Below are positions 23,844-29,469 of a stretch of 29,469 bases of DNA, in pieces. Source of the DNA: E44-bin32 sp034430595 (GTDB lineage: Bacteria > Chloroflexota > Anaerolineae > Anaerolineales > E44-bin32); NCBI GenBank assembly GCA_034430595.1, contig DAOUEL010000008.1:1-29469 (forward strand). The letters are read 5' to 3'. The translations under genes were made by a program, and so were the position numbers. The notes under the pieces were generated by a model. That model searched no databases. It saw only the letters and a program-made list of their open reading frames with translations, and was not told the origin of the DNA. Every line of letters starts with the position of its first letter. Positions within the stretch are counted from its first letter, which is position 1.

Positions 23844-24668
23844 ATGAGCGAATCAACCATGAACGCACCCATCACCAACACGAGCTCGCCGCATGCTTCG
23901 TTTCCAGTTCAGCTCTTCCTGGTAACCCGCCGCACGCTGGTGACCATCTTCCGCACGCCTTCGGCACTGCTGCCGCCCATCGCGATCAGCGTGTTCTTCC
24001 TCGTCATCTACAATTCGACGCTGGGGACCGCCTCGGGCTTCATCCCCAACCTGGGCACGAACAGCTACCTGGGCTTCATCCTGCCGCTTTCCATCGTCAG
24101 TTCTTCTCTATCGGGAGCCAGCGTGGCAGCGCAGAACATGGTGCGCGACATCGAAACAGGCTACTTCGACAAGCTCCTGCTGACCCCGATCAGCCGGGCA
24201 GCCCTGCTGCTTGGCCCGATCCTGGCCGGGGCGCTGATCCTGGGCCTTCAGGCACACATCGTGATCCTGGTCGCACTCCTGATGGGGTTGAAATCGGCGA
24301 CCGGTATCGCCGGCCTCTACGCCGCCATCGGACTGGCAGTCCTGCTCGGCACGGGCTTTGCCGGCTTTACGGTATCGGCCGCCCTCGGCAGCGGCAGCGC
24401 GGCGGCCACCCAGGGCGCGGGCTTTATCTTCTTTCCACTCACCTTCCTAGCACCGACCTTCGTACCGCTGGAACTGCTCGGAGGCTGGCTTAAGACGGCT
24501 GCCAGCATCAATCCGATCACCTATGTATTGGAGGCAATGCGCTCGATTCTCAACCAGGGCTGGGACGGGGCTGTCATCGGCCGGGCCTTGCTCGCCTGCC
24601 TGCTGCTGGGCACGGCAATGTATGCGCTGGCCGTATTGGCACTGCGGGTGCGCACCCGCCGCCGCTGA
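23844..24668 (+). CDS. ABC-2 type permease (DrrB-like)
   Basis: 274 residues with about six membrane segments. It is the typical ABC-2 exporter permease: an amphipathic N-terminus leading to R-R-T-L-V-T-I-F-R-T-P, a long first extracellular region, then a M-V-R-D-I-E-T-G-Y-F-D-K-L-L-L-T-P coupling segment, and PITYVLEAMRSILNQGW before the last membrane helix. The start is the ATG at 23844, with another possible at 23859. It would form a homodimer with two copies of the preceding ATPase and export a hydrophobic compound or lipid. The stop is followed after 15 bases by a broken flavoprotein gene. Confidence 0.93.
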   Translation: MSESTMNAPITNTSSPHASFPVQLFLVTRRTLVTIFRTPSALLPPIAISVFFLVIYNSTLGTASGFIPNLGTNSYLGFILPLSIVSSSLSGASVAAQNMVRDIETGYFDKLLLTPISRAALLLGPILAGALILGLQAHIVILVALLMGLKSATGIAGLYAAIGLAVLLGTGFAGFTVSAALGSGSAAATQGAGFIFFPLTFLAPTFVPLELLGGWLKTAASINPITYVLEAMRSILNQGWDGAVIGRALLACLLLGTAMYALAVLALRVRTRRR

Positions 24669-24683
24669 GAGTCTGATCGGCCG

Positions 24684-24869
24684 ATGCCGGCGATGAACAG
24701 GATCGTGGTGGTTGAAGCGGGGATCGGCGGTCTTTCGGCAGCCGCCCTCACCCGCACCGGAGCGGACGTGACTGTTCTTGAAGCACATGTCCACCCCGGC
24801 GGCTGCATGGGCACGTTTTATCACCAGGGCTACCGCTTCGACGCGGGGGCGACGCTCGCGGGTGGCTAG
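24684..24869 (+). pseudogene. N-terminal remnant of a phytoene-desaturase/CrtI-like FAD oxidoreductase
   Basis: 61 codons encode only the FAD-binding start of the family: I-V-V-V-E-A-G-I-G-G-L-S-A-A, then LEAHVHPGGCMGTF and Y-R-F-D-A-G-A-T. Intact relatives (carotenoid desaturases and isomerases) have about 500 residues. The first glycine of the G-x-G-x2-G motif is replaced by Glu, as expected after loss of selection. A TAG follows in frame, and the next gene starts 14 bases later with its own ribosome site, so the remaining ~1.3 kb has been deleted. The coding pattern and GC match the neighbours, suggesting recent decay in place. Loss of a carotenoid-type enzyme from a CarH-type operon is notable. 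Confidence 0.8.
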
Positions 24870-24882
24870 AAAAGGAAGGCCT

Positions 24883-26388
24883 ATGCCTGACAAGCAGGAC
24901 GGCGGGCGGAAGCCCGGACGTATCCTCGTCACCGGCGGCACCGGCTACATCGGCGGGCGGCTTGTGCCGCGCTTGCTCGCCGCAGGGCATGCCTTGCGAG
25001 TGATGGCACGCGATACCAGTCGGCTGCAGGGGCGATCATGGTACGACGAGGTTCAGGTCGTCAGGGGCGATGTACTTGACCCGCAGTCACTGCACCCGGC
25101 GCTTGAGGGCATCGATACAGCCTACTACCTGGTTCACAGCATGCTCGCCGGAGCCGATTTTCATGCCCGTGATCAGCAAGCTGCATCGAACTTCGCCCGC
25201 GCCGCGGCTGAAGCCGGCGTACAGCGCATCATCTACGTCGGCGGGCTCGGCGATCCGGCCGCTGACCTTTCGCTCCATCTGCGCTCACGCCAGCAGACTG
25301 GAGAAGCCCTCCGTTCGAGCGGTGTGCCCGTGATTGAGTTTCGGGCCGGAATCGTAGTCGGTGCCGGCAGCATCTCATTCGAGATGATCCGCTACCTGGC
25401 CGAACGCGTGCCGATCATGATCTCACCCCGTTGGGTATTCACCCGCACGCAGCCGATCGCAATCCGCAATGTTCTCGATTACCTCCAGGCGGCGCTTTCG
25501 TTCACAACCGAAGAATCCCAGATCTTCGAGATCGGTGGGCCGGAAGTCATGACCTATGGCGAGATGCTCTCCGGGTATGCCCGTGTGCGCGGCCTGCGCC
25601 GCTGGATCGTACCCGTGCCGGTCCTGACCCCACGCTTATCTTCCAACTGGGTGCACTGGGTCACACCCATCCCGGCCGTCATCGCCCGACCGCTGATTGA
25701 AGGCTTGCGCAACGAAGTGATCGTGCGCAATGACCTCGCCCGGCGCACTTTCCCCGGCGTCGAGCTCATGGATTATGACCACGCGGTCGAAGAGGCTCTT
25801 TTCAACCTGCGAGCGCGGACGTTAGAAACCGCATGGAGCGATGCCCTTTCGACCAGTCAGGGCGACGTGCCACCGGTTGAACTCAGGACTGAAGAGGGCA
25901 TGATTATCGAACGCCGTTCGCTCGAGCTGGAGCTCCCATCACGAGCGATCTTCGCTTCATTTAGCACACTTGGTGGTGATGGCGGCTGGCTTTACGCGAA
26001 CTGGGCATGGCACCTGAGAGGGCTTCTCGATAGGCTTATCGGCGGGGTCGGATTTCGCCGCGGCCGACGTGATCCGGAAGCGCTGCGCGTCGGTGACGCT
26101 CTTGATTTCTGGCGTGTCGAACAGCTGGTACAGGATCAAAAACTGCTTCTGCGGGCTGAGATGAAGGTGCCTGGAAGGGCCTGGTTGCAGTTTGAAGTCC
26201 AGCCGGTCGGCGGTTATCGAAGGCTGATGCAAACCGCATACTTCGCTCCCAAAGGGCTTTCCGGGCTGCTCTACTGGTACCTGCTCTATCCAGTCCACCG
26301 CCTGATCTTCTCTGGCCTGATAGTGAAGGTTGCCGAACGAGCTGCTGCCTTGAGCACCTCAGTTCCGCCCGATTTAAAGGCCGCGTAA
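24883..26388 (+). CDS. SDR-DUF2867 fusion protein
   Basis: 501 residues. Residues about 10-300 are an NAD(P)-binding atypical SDR (VTGGTGYIGGRLVPRLL, R-G-D-V-L-D-P, Y-Y-L-V-H-S-M, IIYVGGLGD, E-F-R-A-G-I-V-V-G). Residues about 350-495 match DUF2867, an SRPBCC-like domain: W-x-L-R-G-L-L-D-R-L-I-G-G-V-G-F-R-R-G-R-R, D-A-L-D-F-W-R-V-E, a MKVPGRAWLQFEV strand and TAYFAPKGLSGLLYWY. Such fusions are frequent in light- or LitR-linked bacterial clusters; their reaction is not established. The ATG at 24883 has AAAGGAAGG just upstream and is chosen over upstream starts that lie inside the flavoprotein remnant. It overlaps nothing and is followed after six bases by the staygreen gene. Confidence 0.92.
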   Translation: MPDKQDGGRKPGRILVTGGTGYIGGRLVPRLLAAGHALRVMARDTSRLQGRSWYDEVQVVRGDVLDPQSLHPALEGIDTAYYLVHSMLAGADFHARDQQAASNFARAAAEAGVQRIIYVGGLGDPAADLSLHLRSRQQTGEALRSSGVPVIEFRAGIVVGAGSISFEMIRYLAERVPIMISPRWVFTRTQPIAIRNVLDYLQAALSFTTEESQIFEIGGPEVMTYGEMLSGYARVRGLRRWIVPVPVLTPRLSSNWVHWVTPIPAVIARPLIEGLRNEVIVRNDLARRTFPGVELMDYDHAVEEALFNLRARTLETAWSDALSTSQGDVPPVELRTEEGMIIERRSLELELPSRAIFASFSTLGGDGGWLYANWAWHLRGLLDRLIGGVGFRRGRRDPEALRVGDALDFWRVEQLVQDQKLLLRAEMKVPGRAWLQFEVQPVGGYRRLMQTAYFAPKGLSGLLYWYLLYPVHRLIFSGLIVKVAERAAALSTSVPPDLKAA

Positions 26389-26394
26389 AATCAC

Positions 26395-26865
26395 ATGACA
26401 AAGCTTGATCCATCGAAATTGAGTGTACGTTTCCTGGACCCTGTGCCTCCAGTTGCGCAAGTAGTTCCACGCTGTTACACCCTCACACACTCCGATCGCA
26501 CAGGGGAGCTCTTCCTTACCATCGGTGGAGACTTCGACCGCGAGCAGATTTCAGGCTTCTACACGCGCTTGATGCGTGATGAGGTGCTCGCGGAGTGGAG
26601 GAGAGACGAAAGCCCCGCGCTGCATCTCTACTGCCACGTCAGTGGCGGGCTGGTCCTGGGTGGCGCAGCCTGGCGGGCTTCGATCTTCGAATACCACATG
26701 CCGCAAGTCCTGCAAGCCTTTCGCTACGGCGATCGGGAACACTTCAGAGCTCTTCCGGAGCTCGATCAAGCACCAGTCTATGTTCATTTCCAGGCTCGCC
26801 AGCGGAAGTTGAATAGGATCACACCCTGGGGCACCTGCGGAGATTTCGCAATCATCGTAGACTGA
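26395..26865 (+). CDS. staygreen (SGR) family protein, bacterial type
   Basis: 156 residues matching the staygreen family along nearly its full length: L-D-P-S-K-L-S-V-R-F-L, C-Y-T-L-T-H-S-D-R-T-G-E-L-F-L-T-I-G, ISGFYTRLMRDEVLAEW, LHLYCHVSGGLVLGGAAWR, F-R-Y-G-D-R-E-H-F and APVYVHF. Plant SGR removes magnesium from chlorophyll a. Bacterial homologues, including from non-photosynthetic Anaerolineae, are recalled as having Mg-dechelating activity in vitro, and their natural substrate is unknown. The chloroplast transit peptide and Cys-rich tail of plant forms are absent, as in other bacterial copies. It lies in an operon whose promoter carries CarH-type repeats, a context that ties it to light or tetrapyrrole biology. 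Confidence 0.93.
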   Translation: MTKLDPSKLSVRFLDPVPPVAQVVPRCYTLTHSDRTGELFLTIGGDFDREQISGFYTRLMRDEVLAEWRRDESPALHLYCHVSGGLVLGGAAWRASIFEYHMPQVLQAFRYGDREHFRALPELDQAPVYVHFQARQRKLNRITPWGTCGDFAIIVD

Positions 26866-26870
26866 CGCCC

Positions 26871-27593
26871 ATGGGTAATGACCTCACACAGCGCTTCTTC
26901 CCCTTTGAGCGCCTGGGGCTGGCGAGGAACCCATTCAGCGCGCTGACCGAAGATGAATGGGCCGCCCTGGCCTGGCTCCATCCGGCCGTGAGAGCAGCAC
27001 TTGATCAATCCACGCCGGTCGTGCAGATCCTCGGCGAAAGCGGACGGGGAAAATCAAGCACGCTGCTCGCAATAAAGCGGGAACTACTCACGCTCGGCCG
27101 GGATCCACATTACGTCTTTCTTCCCCCCGACTCCCGCTGGCTAAAGGCTTCAGAGATCTATGGCGATCCGCTTCTGATCGACGAGATCGAACGGCTGCCG
27201 GCCCGCTCCCGCCGGCGCCTTTACCATACGAGACTGCATGCGCACGGGGATCTGCCAAGTTTGATCTTCAGCTGCCACGTCGATCTGGTGCCCGAAGTGG
27301 AACGGCTTGAGACCGGTACAACCGTCTCGGTCAAGATTCCACCCCTCAACGAAACCCAGCTTGGCGACCTGCTCACTGCACGTATCCGCTCCGCATCAAC
27401 CGGGGAAAACCTGCCTGTATGGTTCAACCCGGGGGCAGTGAATCTGCTCTCACAGCTCTACGGCGGTGATCTGCGGAGGATAGAACGCACTCTATACGAG
27501 GTCTTTCAACGCCTGGAGAGTGCGGGCGAGATTGACCGTGGAGCGCTGCGAATCTTGCTGGAACTCAGCGGCGGGAATCCGGAGCAAGAATGA
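26871..27593 (+). CDS. P-loop ATPase (AAA/ExeA-like), function unknown
   Basis: 240 residues. Walker A is G-E-S-G-R-G-K-S near residue 60, and Walker B is probably PLLIDEIERL near 102. It is followed by a sensor-like S-L-I-F-S-C-H segment and a winged or lid region (F-N-P-G-A-V-N-L-L-S-Q-L-Y-G-G-D-L-R-R-I-E-R). The size and layout match small ExeA/AAA_22-type or STAND-like ATPases, but no partner is adjacent. It starts 5 bases after the staygreen stop, so it is the last gene of the operon. The last 29 bases overlap the convergent arrestin-like gene. It has no membrane segments. Whether its role relates to the other operon members is unknown. Confidence 0.85.
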   Translation: MGNDLTQRFFPFERLGLARNPFSALTEDEWAALAWLHPAVRAALDQSTPVVQILGESGRGKSSTLLAIKRELLTLGRDPHYVFLPPDSRWLKASEIYGDPLLIDEIERLPARSRRRLYHTRLHAHGDLPSLIFSCHVDLVPEVERLETGTTVSVKIPPLNETQLGDLLTARIRSASTGENLPVWFNPGAVNLLSQLYGGDLRRIERTLYEVFQRLESAGEIDRGALRILLELSGGNPEQE

Positions 27594-27963
27594 AACGGGC
27601 ACTCGCCCGAGGGTCGCGCGCCAGAGGAAGATCAAGGGATGCTTCAACTTCCCAGACGAGGCTCACGTAATGGCCGCTGTAGCTCCACGGTTCACGCGGT
27701 GCGGTGAATTGAAACCGCTGGTAGTGAGACACACCCCCCCGCAGCTGGCCCTGGAAGAGATCCTCCTGCCCTGCAACCCCTTCATCACGATCGCCCCGGC
27801 CCTCCGTGTGCCAGCGTAAGCGTGCCAACAGATGCCGGCAGTTCAGATCGGCTGGCGGCGTTACCTGGATGCTGCCCTGGATCACTTCGCCCGGTCTGAA
27901 AGCGGGAACGCTGCCGGTCGATTCAGGGGATAGGAAGCTGATGCTCAGCTCAACGTCCGCCAT
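27565..27963 (-). CDS. arrestin-like beta-sandwich protein (Spo0M/arrestin-N type)
   Basis: 132 residues, all predicted beta. The pattern PAFRPGEVIQGSIQVTP followed by C-R-H-L-L-A-R-L-R-W-H-T-E-G, then a Y-Q-R-F-Q-F-T-A-P segment and a P-W-S-Y-S-G-H-Y-V-S-L-V-W-E-V-E-A strand, is the arrestin-N/Spo0M layout. Its ATG directly abuts the TAA of the upstream membrane-anchored gene, so the pair is translationally coupled. It lacks any signal or membrane segment and is therefore probably cytoplasmic. The function is not known; arrestin-like domains in bacteria are generally thought to serve protein-protein interaction. Confidence 0.78.
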   Translation of the reverse strand: MADVELSISFLSPESTGSVPAFRPGEVIQGSIQVTPPADLNCRHLLARLRWHTEGRGDRDEGVAGQEDLFQGQLRGGVSHYQRFQFTAPREPWSYSGHYVSLVWEVEASLDLPLARDPRASARFILAPDSRR

Positions 27964-28569
27964 TTATACATCCTCCGCCAGGACTGTGAGTTCATATTCG
28001 TCCTTCACATCCGGCCAATCCTGGGCGTTCACCAGCACGCGCATCAGCCACTGCAGTTTGTTATGGGTACCTTTGAAGCTGTGCATCGCATCCCTGGGGA
28101 CTGTCATCCGGCCCTCGCTTTGCGTCGCTTGGCCGGCATTGAAGTGCCCGATCGGGGCTTCGAAGAAGTCGTGCACCTCTTCGTGCACCTCCGTGTAAGT
28201 ATCCGTCCCCCGACGATAGGTCGCTGTCTCGCGAAAGATGAGTTCCACGCGCGAATCGAGAATATCCACCGGCAAGCGAAATGTCTGTTCGTATCGCACG
28301 CTGAAGGTTTCGTTCGGCTGGAGGGTGGTCTTGGAAGCCGTCAGCTTCGGCTTTCCAATCCGCACGCCTGCGATCCTGCGCCAGAACCCACCGACCAGCA
28401 GGAAGACACCAATGGCAATGAAGGGCAGACCAAAAAGCGCCATGATGCCGGCGCCGGATTTCCATGCGGTGAAAGTCCAGAACAGTGAGAAGGAGAGCCA
28501 TAGGATAGAGAACAACACCAGGCAGCCTCTTCCCTGCTTCGATTCGACGGATTCTCGGAGCTGCTGCAT
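27964..28569 (-). CDS. membrane-anchored arrestin-like protein
   Basis: 201 residues. Two membrane segments near the N-terminus (about 15-36 and 40-62) are followed by a soluble beta-rich domain. That domain has P-K-L-T-A-S-K-T-T-L-Q-P-N-E-T-F-S-V-R-Y-E-Q, then R-V-E-L-I-F-R-E-T-A-T-Y and a W-x-D-V-K-D-E-Y-E-L-T-V C-terminal strand. The pattern fits the same arrestin-like sandwich as its partner gene. A GAGAGG ribosome site precedes the ATG at 28569. The stop codon touches the start of the partner, so one soluble and one membrane-bound arrestin-like protein would be made in equal amounts. No promoter was recognised in the 200-base gap to the divergent response regulator. Confidence 0.75.
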   Translation of the reverse strand: MQQLRESVESKQGRGCLVLFSILWLSFSLFWTFTAWKSGAGIMALFGLPFIAIGVFLLVGGFWRRIAGVRIGKPKLTASKTTLQPNETFSVRYEQTFRLPVDILDSRVELIFRETATYRRGTDTYTEVHEEVHDFFEAPIGHFNAGQATQSEGRMTVPRDAMHSFKGTHNKLQWLMRVLVNAQDWPDVKDEYELTVLAEDV

Positions 28570-28765
28570 GGGACCTCTCAGCTGAAGGATTATCGAGTTC
28601 GAGCTGGTGGGATGTTACTGGAGATCGCGCTCTCGGTCCAGTGTCCGTTCTTGCTTTTCTGTCCCTGTTTTCAGTCCTTGCGGCACTTTAATTCGGGAGT
28701 GGCCGTACTCTTGCAACTTGCTCAGGTGCAAAGGGGATGCACAGATAACACGGGGATGATCGCAT

Positions 28766-29176
28766 ATGGTTGAAGAAGCTCTGGAAAGCCTACCGTCTGC
28801 CAGCCGGGCGCTGCGGGTGTTGGTGGTAGATGATGAGGTTGCATTTTGTGCTGTCGTCTGTGAAATCCTCATCGCCAGCGGGTATATTGCCACCTCTGCC
28901 AACGGCGTCTTGGGCGCCAGGGAAATCCTGCTGCGTGAGCGACCGGACGCGATTCTAAGCGACATCATGATGCCAGAAATCGATGGCCTGCAGTTTGTAC
29001 GTGAACTGCGCCAGGATCCTCGCACGATGAAAATCCCGGTGCTCGTCGTCAGCGCGAAAGCTTCCAGCAGCGATCGACAGGCCGCGCTGGAAGCCGGCGC
29101 TTCAGGGTTTCTCGCCAAACCATTCTCCGCCAGTGAGCTAGAAGCTAACCTCACCGATGTCCTGCAAATAGAATAA
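28766..29176 (+). CDS. stand-alone response regulator receiver domain
   Basis: 136 residues consisting of a single CheY-like receiver domain. Acidic pocket residues D22 and D23 are in LVVDDEV, the phosphoacceptor is D66 in LSDIMMPEIDG, the conserved Ser is in VVSAKAS, and K118 is in LAKPFSASEL. All catalytic residues are intact. There is no output domain, so it acts by binding another protein. It begins with a 15-residue extension before strand 1. No histidine kinase gene is adjacent. A GGGGATG sequence about 10 bases upstream may serve as the ribosome site. Confidence 0.93.
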   Translation: MVEEALESLPSASRALRVLVVDDEVAFCAVVCEILIASGYIATSANGVLGAREILLRERPDAILSDIMMPEIDGLQFVRELRQDPRTMKIPVLVVSAKASSSDRQAALEAGASGFLAKPFSASELEANLTDVLQIE

Positions 29177-29195
29177 GGGTCGCTCATTCTTTGAC

Positions 29196-29225
29196 TTGAC
29201 GCTAACGAGCCGGCTGGGATAGAAT
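29196..29225 (+). promoter_or_regulatory. predicted promoter of the small membrane protein
   Basis: TTGACG (29196-29201), an 18-base spacer and TAGAAT (29220-29225), giving a leader of about 35 nt. Confidence 0.6.
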
Positions 29226-29267
29226 TTCATCCCCGGGACGAGAATGCCATTGGAGGAGTCTTACCGT

Positions 29268-29465
29268 ATGAACGCTCGTCGAGTCATTGTTTGGGCTGTT
29301 TCGCTGGTCTTTGGTCTTATAACCACAGTGGGCATCATCATAATCTTCGGCACCACGCTTGAAAAATTTTCGATTGCCAATGCCATCCTTGTGTTTCTCT
29401 CGAGCGCGGGAATTGCCTTTATATGGCTCGATTACCTGCTTCGGACACAATATCTGCGCAGCTAG
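29268..29465 (+). CDS. small two-helix membrane protein
   Basis: 65 residues from the ATG at 29268, which is preferred over 29244 because GGAGGAG lies nine bases upstream. Two hydrophobic helices (about 6-27 and 35-55) are joined by a short charged turn (T-L-E-K-F), with basic residues at both ends, predicting both termini in the cytoplasm. It has its own promoter and a normal composition, so it is probably a real gene, but no family is recognised. Confidence 0.7.
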   Translation: MNARRVIVWAVSLVFGLITTVGIIIIFGTTLEKFSIANAILVFLSSAGIAFIWLDYLLRTQYLRS

Positions 29466-29469
29466 CGGC

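Overview
The window is most likely a chromosomal piece from a Chloroflexota bacterium of the Anaerolineae type. This is judged from gene content and moderately high GC, not from a database search. Pointers are a lipoprotein with an NBR1-type Ig-like domain and Thr/Pro-rich linkers, a bifunctional-nuclease (DUF151) gene beside dnaB, paired SPFH-like membrane proteins, a staygreen (SGR) homologue, and a CarH/LitR-type MerR regulator with a B12 domain. It could be an environmental genome bin. No phage, insertion sequence or CRISPR array was seen.

Layout. 1-4.0 kb, minus strand: a large TPR membrane protein cut by the left edge, a histidine-containing multi-pass membrane protein and a roadblock/LC7 protein. 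4.1-9.1 kb, plus strand: one tight operon with two SPFH-like membrane proteins, a PfkB sugar kinase and pseudouridine-5'-phosphate glycosidase, which is a pseudouridine-salvage pair. 9.2-13.0 kb, minus strand: DegV, GTP cyclohydrolase I (folE) and an ADP-forming acyl-CoA synthetase. 13.1-17.2 kb, plus strand: DUF151 nuclease, then replication genes (dnaB, a DnaD-like protein, and a helicase-loader-like protein with two tandem AAA+ domains). 17.2-17.9 kb is an odd C/G-tract-rich non-coding stretch ending at tRNA-Glu(UUC). 18.1-18.8 kb, minus strand: the Ig-like lipoprotein. 19.2-21.9 kb, plus strand: the CarH/LitR-type regulator, an NAD(P)-binding SDR and an SRPBCC protein. 21.9-22.4 kb, minus strand: another lipoprotein. 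22.8-27.6 kb, plus strand: an ABC exporter, a 61-codon remnant of a carotenoid-desaturase-like flavoprotein, an SDR-DUF2867 protein, a staygreen homologue and a P-loop ATPase. 27.6-28.6 kb, minus strand: two arrestin-like proteins. 28.7 kb to the end, plus strand: a lone response regulator and a small two-helix membrane protein.

Main discovery. Three promoters up to 12 kb apart (folE, the CarH-like regulator itself, and the ABC/SDR/staygreen operon) carry arrays of direct repeats in exact 11-bp register. The consensus is close to TGTCAAGTTAT, and the arrays overlap or span the -35 element. Eleven-bp direct repeats over the -35 box are the known operator architecture of CarH, the adenosylcobalamin-dependent light-sensing repressor. 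The encoded regulator keeps the diagnostic W-x9-E-H motif and the lower-ligand histidine. The window therefore seems to hold a regulator together with its local regulon: a light- and B12-controlled set linking pterin/folate synthesis, an ABC exporter, SDR/SRPBCC proteins, a decayed carotenoid-type oxidoreductase and a bacterial staygreen (Mg-dechelatase family) protein. The regulatory wiring is inference from the DNA pattern; the gene families are read from the translated sequences.
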